Shown: positions 34,775-42,800, numbered from the stretch's first letter. The stretch: DNA of 64,000 nucleotides from Pseudomonas oryzicola (GCF_014269185.2 NZ_JABWRZ020000001.1:2195001-2259000), one strand, 5' to 3'. The notes: generated by a model from the letters alone, not told the origin. Translations and numbers: made by a program.

Positions 34775-35350
34775 GATGCAGCCTCCTGTGCCTTGCCGGC
34801 TTCGAGGTTCTTCAATTCAAGGGAGATCCGGGCGGCGCCTCTCTCGTCTTTGCGGGCGATTAGCCTGCGAACTGCGTGATCGTGGATCTTCTTGCGCTCA
34901 TGCGGCGTTACCGCCTTCTGCATGGTCTCGATCGTGTCCTTGATGAAGTCCAGCCGCTCCTGCTGTTGGCGCTCTATCTCGGCCTGGCGGTCTTCGGCCT
35001 GTTCGATCGCTTGCTCGGCCTGAAGCTGCTGCACGTAATTCACGTCATCGAACATGCCCAGGAACACGTCGGCGCTGAAGCCCAGCATGGACAGGGCTTT
35101 CTTGATGGCATCGGTCAGCGACTTCTTCGGCGCCTCGCCATCGGTGGTCATGCCGTACTTGGTCTTGTACTGGTACCGGGTGCACCCGTACTGCTCGACC
35201 TCGCCGCGTTGGCCGTCCTGCATGAACCAGAGCTGGATTTTGACGGTGTGGCCGATCTCCCGGCCCAGGCAGATTCGCTTGTCGCCTTCACCAGCAAACA
35301 CCTCGTGGCCGTCGTCAAATCGCTCTTCGAGGACCTTCCAGCCCCAACCG
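34771..35350 (-). pseudogene. 5'-truncated phage recombination protein (single-strand-annealing type), cut at a deletion joint
   Basis: From about 35345 down to 34771 the frame reads GWGWKVLEERFDDGHEVFAG, EGDKRICLGREIGHTVKIQL, GMTTDGEAPKKSLTDAIKKA, LSMLGFSADVFLGMFDD and a Gln-rich coiled C-terminus. This resembles annealing proteins of phage recombination modules (T-D-x-x-K-K-A-L near the middle). The assignment is tentative. Upstream of the joint the frame stays open by chance to 35496, but that part is the antisense of a DnaC-type gene, so the true N-terminus is lost. Confidence 0.55.
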
Positions 35351-35484
35351 TGGTGATTTCCAACCTGGATGCCGAGCAGTTGCCGGTGGCCATGGGCGAG
35401 CGCTGCGTTGACCGCCTGCGCGAGGGAAATCTGATCGTCGTCCTGTTCGACTGGGAATCGCATCGCGGCAAGGAGGCCATCTGA
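35345..35484 (+). pseudogene. 3' remnant of a DnaC/IstB-type helicase-loader gene
   Basis: About 45 codons ending at TGA 35482-35484: PTVVISNLDAEQLPVAMGER, CVDRLREGNLIVVLFDWESH, RGKEAI. PTVVISNL and MDRLR-like segments are the sensor and C-terminal end of phage DnaC/IstB ATPases. No Walker A or B motif lies upstream; instead the sequence passes directly into the leftward recombination gene. The stop overlaps the next ATG. Confidence 0.65.
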
Positions 35485-35675
35485 TGACCCCTGCACAAGA
35501 AATCACAGTCGCCCAGCTCAAGAGCCAGGGCTTCGCGCAGGTCGTCGAAGGCCGCGAAATTGTCCGCATGACCAAGGGCGCAGACCGCCGCGTCGTGATG
35601 GCCGATGGAAGCCAGAAGCGCGGGTATCACGTTGAGTTTGAGCGCGCCGGACAGCCGGCCGGGGAGGGCGTATGA
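35484..35675 (+). CDS. Small phage protein, unknown
   Basis: 63 residues: MTPAQEITVAQLKSQGFAQV, VEGREIVRMTKGADRRVVMA, then a short tail. ATG overlaps the stop of the DnaC remnant (TGATG) and its own end overlaps the next gene, so it belongs to the tightly packed rightward operon. No known domain. Confidence 0.65.
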   Translation: MTPAQEITVAQLKSQGFAQVVEGREIVRMTKGADRRVVMADGSQKRGYHVEFERAGQPAGEGV

Positions 35676-35893
35676 CCGTCGACAAGAAAAAACTTCAGCC
35701 CTTGCTGTGGTCTGTTGTGGCCTCCTGGCGGTCGGGTAGCGATGCTTTCGAGCGTCACACCGATGCCCTGGACAAGTTCCTCGGTGAGACGACCGTGGAG
35801 GAAGTCGCGCTGGGCCTGCTCAATGAGATCAGCGAGCTCACCGCTCGGGTTCGTGCCGTGGAAAAGCAGCTGCAGGAGGTGGCCAGTGTCTGA
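35672..35893 (+). CDS. Small helical phage protein, unknown
   Basis: 73 residues, MTVDKKKLQPLLWSVVASWR at the start and a C-terminal coiled coil (LNEISELTARVRAVEKQLQE). Overlaps both neighbours by a few bases. AGGAGG for the next gene lies within its end. Function unknown. Confidence 0.65.
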   Translation: MTVDKKKLQPLLWSVVASWRSGSDAFERHTDALDKFLGETTVEEVALGLLNEISELTARVRAVEKQLQEVASV

Positions 35894-36284
35894 GTTCGCT
35901 CTTCGTAGCGCCCAGGACCTCAACCGCCTCTACGGCGCCCTGCACGCCATCGACCTGACCAAGCCCAAGGTGGTGGTCATCAAGGACGAGAAGCGTCCCG
36001 ACGTATGCAACCGGAAGATGTGGGCAATGCTTCGTGACGTCTCCCAGCAGGTGGAGTGGTACGGCCGCAAGCTCACAGACGAGGACTGGAAGCACATCTT
36101 CAGCGCCGCGGTGCAGAAGCAGGACGCGGTTCCTGGCATCGACGGCGGCTTCGTTGTTCTGGGCGTCTCGACCCGCAAGCAGTCGCTGAAGTGGTTCAGC
36201 GACCTGTTCGAAGTGATGCACGCCTTCGGCGCCGAGCATGGCGTGCGCTGGACTGAGCCGGATCGGTGGGGAGGGCGGTACTGA
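35886..36284 (+). CDS. ninB: NinB family recombination protein
   Basis: 132 residues from a GTG with AGGAGG ahead. QDLNRLYGALHAIDLTKPKV, VVIKDEKRPDVCNRKMWAML, VEWYGRKLTDEDWKHIFSAA and STRKQSLKWFSDLFEVMHAF-G-EHGVRW match NinB (Orf of lambda), which binds single-stranded DNA and helps RecA-independent phage recombination. Length is near normal (lambda Orf 146). It ends overlapping the next ATG. Confidence 0.88.
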   Translation: MSEFALRSAQDLNRLYGALHAIDLTKPKVVVIKDEKRPDVCNRKMWAMLRDVSQQVEWYGRKLTDEDWKHIFSAAVQKQDAVPGIDGGFVVLGVSTRKQSLKWFSDLFEVMHAFGAEHGVRWTEPDRWGGRY

Positions 36285-36559
36285 TGAGCAAGTTCAACGT
36301 AGGCGACCTGGCACTGACCATCTACCCAGTTCCCGGCGTGCCTGCTGGCACGGTGGTTGACCTCCTCCACAAGCTTTCCCCGGGGGAAGCGTTCAAGGGC
36401 CCTGATGGCTTGACCTACACCGCCTTGGCGCGTGGGTGGATCTGCGCCCGACCTGGTGATAACCGCAGCGTGGCATACGCAGAGACGAGCCTTATGCCCC
36501 TGCGCGGCGACTTCGAGCCCGAGCAGCAGAAAGCCAAGGAGGCCGAGCCATGCGCGTAG
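36284..36559 (+). CDS. Small phage protein, unknown
   Basis: 91 residues: MSKFNVGDLALTIYPVPGVP, AGTVVDLLHKLSPGEAFKGP. The first half resembles a small SH3-like barrel (F-x-V-G-D-L-A), and the end is charged. It overlaps NinB upstream and the YbcO-type gene downstream. Function unknown. Confidence 0.65.
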   Translation: MSKFNVGDLALTIYPVPGVPAGTVVDLLHKLSPGEAFKGPDGLTYTALARGWICARPGDNRSVAYAETSLMPLRGDFEPEQQKAKEAEPCA

Positions 36560-36852
36560 TCAGCAAGAAGGTGCGCGAGAGCGCACGAGGCCAAGAATGC
36601 ACCGTCCGGATTCCCGGCACATGCAATTTCAACCCGGAGACCACCGTGCTGGCCCACCTGCCTTGCGGGCAGAAGGGCATGGGCATGAAGGGCTTCGATA
36701 CCGTGGCGGTTTACGCCTGCAGCGCATGCCACGACGTACTCGACGGGCGTGGGAAGGGCGAGGTGGACTGGTCCGACATGCCTCGGGCGATCGCTGAGAC
36801 TCATGAGGCCCTTATCCGGGCCGGCATTCTGACCGTGAAGGGGGCTGCCTGA
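36550..36852 (+). CDS. YbcO/DUF1364 nuclease-domain protein
   Basis: 100 residues. SARGQECTVRIPGTCNFNPE, TVLAHLPCGQKGMGMKGFD and VYACSACHDVLDGR carry the Cys/His set of the DUF1364 (YbcO) family, a zinc-binding HNH-like nuclease fold of lambdoid nin regions. It lies between NinB and RusA as expected and overlaps RusA by one base. Confidence 0.85.
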   Translation: MRVVSKKVRESARGQECTVRIPGTCNFNPETTVLAHLPCGQKGMGMKGFDTVAVYACSACHDVLDGRGKGEVDWSDMPRAIAETHEALIRAGILTVKGAA

Positions 36853-37208
36853 TGGAACTGACACTACCGTGGCCACCGGCCGCATGCAGCCCAAATGCGC
36901 GAGTGCACTGGTCCAGAAAGAGCAAGGCGGCGAAGACCTATCGCTATGCCTGCTTTCTCCTAGCCAGGCAAGCAGGCATCCAGCCTCCGGAGGGTGATGC
37001 ACTGCTCATGCTGGAGTTCGTGCCGCCCGATCGCCGGCGGCGCGACGACGACAACCTGCTGGCGATGTTCAAGGCCGGCCGTGACGGCCTGGCAGATGCC
37101 CTGGGCATCGACGACAACGTTTTTGCTACCCAGATCAGGGTGAGCAAGGAAACGACCAAGGGCGGCGCCGTGCGCGTACGCATACAGGCACAGGAGACAG
37201 CAGCATGA
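36852..37208 (+). CDS. rusA: RusA Holliday-junction resolvase
   Basis: 118 residues. LPWPPAACSPNARVHWSRKS at the N-terminus and FVPPDRRRRDDDNLLAMFKAG, RDGLADALGIDDNVF carry the Asp residues that bind magnesium in RusA (D-x-D-N ... D-x-L-x-D). It cuts Holliday junctions in phage DNA. Start overlaps the YbcO-type gene. Length is normal. Confidence 0.93.
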   Translation: MELTLPWPPAACSPNARVHWSRKSKAAKTYRYACFLLARQAGIQPPEGDALLMLEFVPPDRRRRDDDNLLAMFKAGRDGLADALGIDDNVFATQIRVSKETTKGGAVRVRIQAQETAA

Positions 37209-37351
37209 CACCAGCATGGGGATTCCTGATTTTGGCCGCCCTGATGGTGGTGGCCGGTGTGGCGCTGTCCTGGGCAGGCGCCGTGCGCCGCAAGCGCAGC
37301 TACGAAGAATTCATCTTGAGTAAGGCCAAGCAGGCAGGGGGCAAGCAATGA
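37205..37351 (+). CDS. Small single-span membrane protein (48 residues)
   Basis: MTPAWGFLILAALMVVAGVA, LSWAGAVRRKRSYEEFILSK, then AKQAGGKQ. One hydrophobic segment followed by a positively charged tail. It overlaps the rusA stop and the next gene by four bases on each side, which strongly supports translation. Function unknown. Confidence 0.6.
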   Translation: MTPAWGFLILAALMVVAGVALSWAGAVRRKRSYEEFILSKAKQAGGKQ

Positions 37352-38028
37352 GCTATCAGAACGTGGTATCGGCAGTGGTCCGCGCCCTGGCGGCCGAGAC
37401 GATCAACAGCGCCGGCGGCTGCAATGTCGAGCCTCGGGTGCAGGCCAGCAAGCTCAAGGGCGAGATATCGGGGAAAGATGCCGCGCTGCTGGCTGACTCC
37501 ATCGTGCACAAGCTGCTGCACGCCCAGCTCAGTCCGCGACACTGGAATGCCCTGGTGGCGAAGTACAGCACGCACAAGGGGCGCAAGATTGATTCCATTG
37601 GCCGTCTGGTCGCCATCGTGCCAACCCCGGCGCCGAAGCGCTTCACTCAGCAGGCAGTTCTGGTCTGGGCTGTTCCGCAGCAAACGAAGGGAATTCAGCG
37701 CAAGGTGCCCCAGTTCAAGGTGCCTGATCCTCGCGAAAACGAACGGGAGGGGCAGTGGGACTGGCGCAACAAGGCTGCTGCTGCCGCTGCTGAGCGCGCC
37801 AACAAGCACGCCCGTGCCGTGGCCGAGGTGAAGCCGGGCGAGATGATCGTCCTGGCCGAGTCGAACTACGATATGACCAACTGGGATTCCCAAGGCCTGA
37901 CCGAGCGCACCTACCAGCGTTGGAACCGGGCAATCAAGGGCGCGCTGGAGTCGCTGGTGAACGAGGCGCTGACCGAGGCCCAGCACATGCTTGAAGCGAT
38001 TGGCGTGCTGTTCGACGAGGCGGCGTGA
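37348..38028 (+). CDS. Phage protein at the late-regulator (Q) position
   Basis: 226 residues. MSYQNVVSAVVRALAAETIN and ADSIVHKLLHAQLSPRHWNA, LVAKYSTHKGRKIDSIGRLV start a domain found in pseudomonad phages after RusA, where lambda has Q. The C-terminal GLTERTYQRWNRAIKGALES looks like an HTH. A role as late antiterminator or activator is inferred from position and this HTH-like segment. It overlaps the preceding membrane gene (ATGA). Confidence 0.6.
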   Translation: MSYQNVVSAVVRALAAETINSAGGCNVEPRVQASKLKGEISGKDAALLADSIVHKLLHAQLSPRHWNALVAKYSTHKGRKIDSIGRLVAIVPTPAPKRFTQQAVLVWAVPQQTKGIQRKVPQFKVPDPRENEREGQWDWRNKAAAAAAERANKHARAVAEVKPGEMIVLAESNYDMTNWDSQGLTERTYQRWNRAIKGALESLVNEALTEAQHMLEAIGVLFDEAA

Positions 38029-38145
38029 AAAGGCCCTCAAAAGGGCTTGCAATATCATGTCGCCATGTCGTAAATTTGCTCCATCCTGTCATTCCTGCGC
38101 GTGTTGAGGAGTGCTAATCTTCATCGAGCGTCAGGGAATGCGCGA

Positions 38146-38667
38146 TTGACGATTTTCGAGACATATACGACCCTTGTAGGCCACCTTGCGTGGCCTACAG
38201 CGTTTTTAACGGCTTTATGGATTTTCCGTCATCCGATTGTTGACCTAATGTCCAGGGCGAAAGAATTAAGGCTTGGCGATATCACCTTGAGCTTTGGCGA
38301 GATGGCAAAGCTTGCAAACGTCCTTGAAAAAGACCCTGAAATGGCTTCTAAGATTGACCCTGTAGTCATGGAGAAGTACAGAATGCAGAAAGAAGGGTTC
38401 GTCGTTGAGTCCAGTGATAATGCGAATGGCGCTTACAGAATTTTTCGCAATGGAACGCTGGTCGCAAAACTATCAATTGATGTCCCGGCGTTTGAATCCT
38501 CAAGGTCACTGACGTTCCCCATTCATTTCCCCAATGAGGTGACTGGTGTTCAGTTTGTCGGAGACTTCACCCCGAGGGTGAAAAAGCTAACCCAGTCGGG
38601 GGTGGAGTTGCTTTTTGACCCTGCAACAGAGCTCAGAACACTTCAGATCATCGTGTCTGGTGTTTGA
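38146..38667 (+). CDS. One-TM protein with cytoplasmic/periplasmic domain, accessory gene
   Basis: About 173 residues from a TTG with AGGGA upstream (a GTG at 38101 in the same frame is possible). LVGHLAWPTAFLTALWIFRH is a membrane segment, then IVDLMSRAKELRLGDITLSF, a pattern I associate with membrane-anchored proteins of accessory loci, and a beta-rich C-terminal domain. It is clearly more AT-rich than the genes before it and is followed by its own terminator. Function unknown; a lysogen-expressed accessory gene is likely. Confidence 0.65.
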   Translation: MTIFETYTTLVGHLAWPTAFLTALWIFRHPIVDLMSRAKELRLGDITLSFGEMAKLANVLEKDPEMASKIDPVVMEKYRMQKEGFVVESSDNANGAYRIFRNGTLVAKLSIDVPAFESSRSLTFPIHFPNEVTGVQFVGDFTPRVKKLTQSGVELLFDPATELRTLQIIVSGV

Positions 38668-38680
38668 TTAGCTAGACCCG

Positions 38681-38708
38681 AAAGCCCGGCCAAGCGCTGG
38701 GCTTTTTT
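38681..38708 (+). terminator. Terminator of the one-TM accessory gene
   Basis: AAAGCCCGGC and GCTGGGCTTTTTTG form an imperfect stem with a T-tract, 14 bases after the stop. The following ~220 bases up to hicB hold no gene I can support. Confidence 0.8.
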
Positions 38709-38927
38709 GTGCGCGAAAGAAAGCAACTGCAGCCAGGGCAGGCCCTAACGGGACAGTCTGGACACTGCTAGCCGGTAGTGTGGTGTACGGAAAAACACCG
38801 GCAGCCCGCGCACCCTGACCTCACATGCTTTCAGGGTGGCGCGTGACCGGATCGGCGAGACTGGTGCATTGGGGGGCCAGCGCTGCAATGGTCTTCGGCG
38901 GACAGGTTGGGAGAGACCCACAAAGAT

Positions 38928-39353
38928 TCAGGCCGGCTCGACAGACACCACCAGGCGTTTACCGAGCGCGGCCAGTGCATTCTCGAGAGCCTCCAGCTTC
39001 GTGCCGTGCATGAAGTCCACTAGCCGGTCGCCCTGGCTCTGACTTACACCGAGCAGGCGGCACAGATCGGCCTTGCGCATGCCTTTTTCGACCATCGAGT
39101 TCCACAATTCGATCTTCGCCACGGTGAGTGCGGTCAGCGTTACTACGGGCTGGCCCTCTTCAGGTGCCGGGGCTTTGGGGATCGCTCGGCGTTGATCAAC
39201 GTAAATCGAAAGCGCGGCAGGCATCAGGATGCCGGCCTCGGCCAAAGCTTCCTCCAGGTCATCCCCGGCGGCGTTGAACTCGGGAATAGTGTCGCAGGTG
39301 AGCGCAACACCTGGACTGTCTTCGGTATGCACAGTTACCGGGTAGTCAAACAT
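38928..39353 (-). CDS. hicB: HicB-type antitoxin
   Basis: 141 residues. The N-terminal partial-RNaseH fold is visible (MFDYPVTVHTEDSPGVALTC, IPEFNAAGDDLEEALAEAGI) and the C-terminal HTH reads VEKGMRKADLCRLLGVSQSQ, GDRLVDFMHG. HicB neutralises HicA and represses the operon. It lies downstream of hicA by ~80 bases. Confidence 0.9.
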   Translation of the reverse strand: MFDYPVTVHTEDSPGVALTCDTIPEFNAAGDDLEEALAEAGILMPAALSIYVDQRRAIPKAPAPEEGQPVVTLTALTVAKIELWNSMVEKGMRKADLCRLLGVSQSQGDRLVDFMHGTKLEALENALAALGKRLVVSVEPA

Positions 39354-39432
39354 TTCTAGCCCTCCCTTGGGCGGCTCTCTGAGTGATGTTCGCGAGGCGA
39401 GGCGATGATTCGACTCAAACGGTGGTAGGGGC

Positions 39433-39615
39433 TCATTTGAGCCCCAGTTGCTTGATAATTCCTTTCCGGGTTCCTTCTTTCATTTCTTTTGCACCGTGAT
39501 CCGGAAAGATCGTTTGTTTGCCTTCGAAGTAGAGTTTGAAATGGCTCGTTCCGTTTAACGATTCGAACCTTACTCCTCTGGCTTTCAGCCACCGTTTGAA
39601 CTCGTTGTAACTCAT
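39433..39615 (-). CDS. hicA: HicA-type mRNA interferase toxin
   Basis: 60 residues: MSYNEFKRWLKARGVRFESL, NGTSHFKLYFEGKQTIFPDH, GAKEMKEGTRKGIIKQLGLK. The dsRNA-binding-like fold with the catalytic His in G-x-S-H and the EIKKGTLRAILKQAGL-like end are HicA features. Start at MSYNEF has GGCGAGGTG in front. Paired with hicB, it forms a toxin-antitoxin unit that would favour retention of the element. Confidence 0.88.
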   Translation of the reverse strand: MSYNEFKRWLKARGVRFESLNGTSHFKLYFEGKQTIFPDHGAKEMKEGTRKGIIKQLGLK

Positions 39616-39646
39616 CACCTCGCCTCGTTGTTGTGTGAGTTCATTA

Positions 39647-39679
39647 TACAGCAAATTTGCTTTATGTACAGCAAATTTG
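39647..39679 (-). promoter_or_regulatory. Probable HicAB operator: 13-base direct repeat at 20-base spacing
   Basis: TACAGCAAATTTG occurs at 39647-39659 and 39667-39679, start to start 20 bases, i.e. about two helical turns on one face. The first copy also contains the palindrome GCAAATTTGC. It is 32 bases upstream of hicA, where the HTH of HicB would bind. Confidence 0.6.
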
Positions 39680-39713
39680 AGTTATTAATTTGATTCCAGC
39701 GGGAGCCGAGCGC

Positions 39714-40040
39714 ATGGAGCTTTTTCACCGCCTGCTCGAAAAGCTCGACTGGGCTATAGCGGGCCTATTGGGGGCCTTGGTTGCCACCCGGTGGCACAAG
39801 GACGATCTGACGGACCGAAAAGCCTGGATACTGTTCTTGCTCACCGGCATGGCCTGCGCCCACTACCTGACCGGAATGGTCAGCGCCTACTTCGGCATCG
39901 TGGAACCGCGCAGTGTGGCAGGGGTAGGGTTTCTGCTCGGCACCTTCGGTGGCTCCCTCATTGCCGCCGTCACCAGGGCGATCAAAGCCGCCGATCTCTG
40001 GTCTGTCATCAGGTCCAAGTTCGGAGGGCCAAACGGATGA
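39714..40040 (+). CDS. Putative holin (three hydrophobic segments)
   Basis: 108 residues. GLLGALVATRWHK, WILFLLTGMACAHYLTGMV and VGFLLGTFGGSLIAAVTRAI are three membrane segments with a short charged tail, typical of phage holins that open the inner membrane at lysis. GGGAG precedes the ATG. Its stop overlaps the ATG of a second membrane protein. Assigned by topology and lysis context. Confidence 0.65.
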   Translation: MELFHRLLEKLDWAIAGLLGALVATRWHKDDLTDRKAWILFLLTGMACAHYLTGMVSAYFGIVEPRSVAGVGFLLGTFGGSLIAAVTRAIKAADLWSVIRSKFGGPNG

Positions 40041-40348
40041 TTCTTGAATACATCAATGCGTTGGCGGCTGGCGTGATTGCGTTGTGGGCCTCTTGGGCAG
40101 TCCTGAGCGGCAAAGTGCGTGATGGGGTGATAGGCAAAATCCTGTACTCGATCATCGCGCTGAGCGGCTACGCCATCCTGGCCAGGTCGGACCGCATGTT
40201 CTTCACCCCGAACACAGCCGGGGTGACCATGCATGTCGCCCTAGCCCTGGCAGGCTTGCGCCACATGTTCGTGGTCACCTACTGGCCCAGGGTGAAGCGT
40301 TGGATCTGCCAGCGCCTGGATTGCGACATGTGCAAGCGTTCTGGTTGA
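40037..40348 (+). CDS. Second holin-like membrane protein
   Basis: 103 residues, MILEYINALAAGVIALWASW, AVLSG, then KILYSIIALSGYAILA and VTMHVALALAGLRHMFVVTY: three hydrophobic segments and a Cys/Arg-rich tail (RWICQRLDCDMCKRSG). ATGA overlap with the first holin-like gene implies coupled production, and the pair may work as holin and pinholin or antiholin. Function inferred from place and topology. Confidence 0.65.
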   Translation: MILEYINALAAGVIALWASWAVLSGKVRDGVIGKILYSIIALSGYAILARSDRMFFTPNTAGVTMHVALALAGLRHMFVVTYWPRVKRWICQRLDCDMCKRSG

Positions 40349-40449
40349 CCAGTCCACGCTACAAAATCAACGAGCGCAGTCTGGTGGCACTCAGTTTCTT
40401 TTTGCAGCATCATGCAGTCCCCGTATAGCCACCACAAGGAGTGAGGCAC

Positions 40450-40905
40450 GTGACAAGTATGTTCAAGGCGATCTGCATGGGATCATTGCTCGTGGTCGGT
40501 GCGGCCCACGCTGATGTTGGCCGGGAGGAATCACTGGATGCCGCAGTGCGCCAGTTCGCGGCGAAGCTGGAGGCCGATTGGCAGCAGTGCTTGAGGAAGC
40601 CGGAGACCAAAACCACCCAGGATTCAGGTCTTTGCGCATATGCAATGCGGGAGGCGGCTAAGGATGCGGTGAACGAGAAGTACCAGAAGAAGCTTGCTGG
40701 AGTCCAGGAAGATGCCGATAAGGGCTGGCTCCCGAAAGACGTACCCGCCATGCTGCCGCAGGCGCAAGCGTCGTGGGAGCAGTTCGTCAAGGCTGACTGC
40801 GGTGTAGTAGGTGCTCTGACCACTGGGACCGCGAGCGCTACCTATCAGACAGTGTGCGAGTACAAGCATCAGATACAGCGTCTCCGCGACCTGGATGAGT
40901 GGTAA
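40450..40905 (+). CDS. Exported LprI-like (DUF1311) protein
   Basis: 151 residues from a GTG with AAGGAG eight bases upstream (GTG 40441 and ATG 40459 are alternatives). Signal peptide MTSMFKAICMGSLLVVGAAHA. The mature part has conserved cysteines and the DUF1311-type end ASWEQFVKADCGVVGALTTG, ASATYQTVCEYKHQIQRLRD. LprI of Mycobacterium inhibits lysozyme; whether this one does is unknown. It sits inside the lysis-side region of the prophage, which makes a cell-wall role worth testing. Confidence 0.7.
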   Translation: MTSMFKAICMGSLLVVGAAHADVGREESLDAAVRQFAAKLEADWQQCLRKPETKTTQDSGLCAYAMREAAKDAVNEKYQKKLAGVQEDADKGWLPKDVPAMLPQAQASWEQFVKADCGVVGALTTGTASATYQTVCEYKHQIQRLRDLDEW

Positions 40906-40963
40906 ACCCAGCAGGCTTCACGAATACCGGCGACACGTCATCATTTCAAAATGCAGGTGATCC

Positions 40964-41536
40964 ATGAGCAGACCAACGCCCCCGGCTGATCTGCTTAATT
41001 CCCTATGGCTGACTCTTCGCCCGGCCACCGGCGTATGGGACTGGTTGCAAAGCGAGATCCTCGCCGACACCGGCAGCATCCATAACCCCGATCACGCGCA
41101 CCTGATCGACGCCAACATCGGCGTGCTTTGGGCGTCGACTGGGTTCGCCAAGCAGGGGCGGGTGGTACTTGGTCAGGCCGAGCAGCTAATGTTCCGCGCT
41201 GGCGGATGGCAGAAGGCCCGGCAAGAGCAGCAGATGCGGGAGTGGTTCGGCGAGGAGCCGGACTATCTCATCACCCTGGCCGCCGACTACTGTGCCCAGT
41301 GCACCGACGCCGAATTCTGTGCCCTGGTCGAACACGAGCTGTATCACATCGCCCAGGCGACCGATGAGTTCGGCGCACCCAAGTTCAGACAGGACGGAAT
41401 GCCCAAGTTGTACCTGCGCGGGCACGACTTGGAAGAATTTGTCGGCGTGGTGAGGCGGCGCAGGAACTATCCCCGCTGGCGCGCATGGCGCACCACTTCG
41501 CAGACTGCCTGGCCCAGGGCTTCACCGACCGGGTGA
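40964..41536 (+). pseudogene. Putative phage zinc metallopeptidase, 3' end lost at a deletion joint
   Basis: The first ~165 codons read as the phage 'putative metallopeptidase' found next to terminase genes: LLNSLWLTLRPATGVWDWLQ, DYLITLAADYCAQCTDAEFC, ALVEHELYHIAQATDEFGAP, HDLEEFVGVVRR. HELYH is a zinc-binding HExxH. After VGVVRR the frame turns to RRNYPRWRAWRTTSQTAWPR, which is the wrong frame of the following tail gene. The normal C-terminus is missing, so the joint lies at about 41450-41520. Confidence 0.7.
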
Positions 41537-42780
41537 CACTGCCATACCCGATGCGGGCAGAGGCCAGGGTCCGCAAGCTGTACAAGGACCGCCCGGGGCG
41601 AATCAACGACGAGGCCCGCGACGACGCAACCTGGACGGATCTCCGCGGGCGGATGCAGAACTCGCCGACGAGCTATCCAGGCCTAACGGTGATGACCTGC
41701 AGAATACGCGGCGGCGACCGGCTCTCGGCCCAATCGGAAAGCCAGGTCAGCGTCGAGGCAACGCGCATTCTGCCGCTGATGGAGGGTGGAACCGGGCCAA
41801 CGCGAGACATCGTGCCGTACTGCATCCACCAACTGAAGCAGCGCGGATACACGGACGACGACCTTGACCTTCCCGAGTGGCAGGCTTTCCACGAGATCTG
41901 CGTGGCCCGCGGCGACACCTACGACGAGACGCTGGATGCGACGATCACCGTGAAGGACATGGTGAACAACGCCCTGGCGTGCGGGTTCGGCGAACTGGTT
42001 ACTTTCCGTGGCTTGCTACGGCCTGTGCGTGACAGCGCCCGGGCTGCGTTCGATGTCACATACGGCCCGAAGACGCAGACCTACTCGCCGCAGAACATGA
42101 CCAAGATGTTGAAGATAAGCGGCGCCATGCCGTCGATCAACGACTTTGACGGCGTGGATGTGGAGTACTTCTCGCGCACCACCTGGGCGTGGGAAACGGT
42201 CGAGTGCCGCTGGCCAGGTGACCTGGGCAACAAGGTCGAGAAGATCAAGATGCCCGGCATCAGCGACAGGACCAGAGCCTGGCGCATCGGCATGCGCCGC
42301 CGTGGCCACCAGAAGTTCAGAACCGACGTTTACACCTGGGAAACCGAGATGGACGGCAGCAACAGTGGCTATCTCAGTTTCGCCGCGGTTGCCGACGACA
42401 GGCCTAAGGGGTGCCAGAGCGCGATTCTGCTGGCCTTTGAGGTGACGGGGTCGGGAACGTTGCTGACCTCGTCCGAGCCGCTGGACTTCAGCGCCGGCGG
42501 CGAGCACCTGATTGGGGTTCGCAAGCAGGATGGCACGCTATCCGGGCCGTGGAACGCAACGCAGGTTGATCCGTACGCGGCGCGTGTCGATGCCCTCGAC
42601 TTTACGCCGGAGGTCCACGGGCCACTGGAGCCTCCGCACATCCTGTTCGGTCCCGCAGCACGCTGGGCCTATCCAACCCTGATCACCAGTTCCGACCCAG
42701 CAAACGGCAACGTCGCCATGAAGGGCATGCCCTACGACGCCCGCGTTTACACCTACGACGATCAATTCCCGCCGGCCTGA
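41485..42780 (+). pseudogene. C-terminal part of J-like tail-tip (host specificity) protein
   Basis: 431 codons open from an internal ATG. FTDRVTLPYPMRAEARVRKL, NSPTSYPGLTVMTCRIRGGD, RLSAQSESQVSVEATRILPL and later IPSNDFDG-like and EYFSRTTWAWETVECRWPGD are the C-terminal half of central tail-tip/J proteins, which are normally well over 1000 residues. The N-terminal two thirds and all preceding morphogenesis genes are absent. There is no ribosome site at 41485, so it may not be expressed. Confidence 0.7.
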
Positions 42781-42800
42781 CCGGAAACCTAATCGAGCAT

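Noticed and set aside
34876..35345. The N-terminal part of the rightward frame ending in the DnaC remnant
   Set aside because: Leu/Val/His-rich translation antisense to the recombination gene; only the part after about 35345 reads as a real protein.
35345..35496. The N-terminal ~50 codons of the leftward recombination ORF
   Set aside because: They are exactly antisense to the DnaC-type remnant and have no relation to the recombination domain, so they are treated as a chance extension past the deletion joint.
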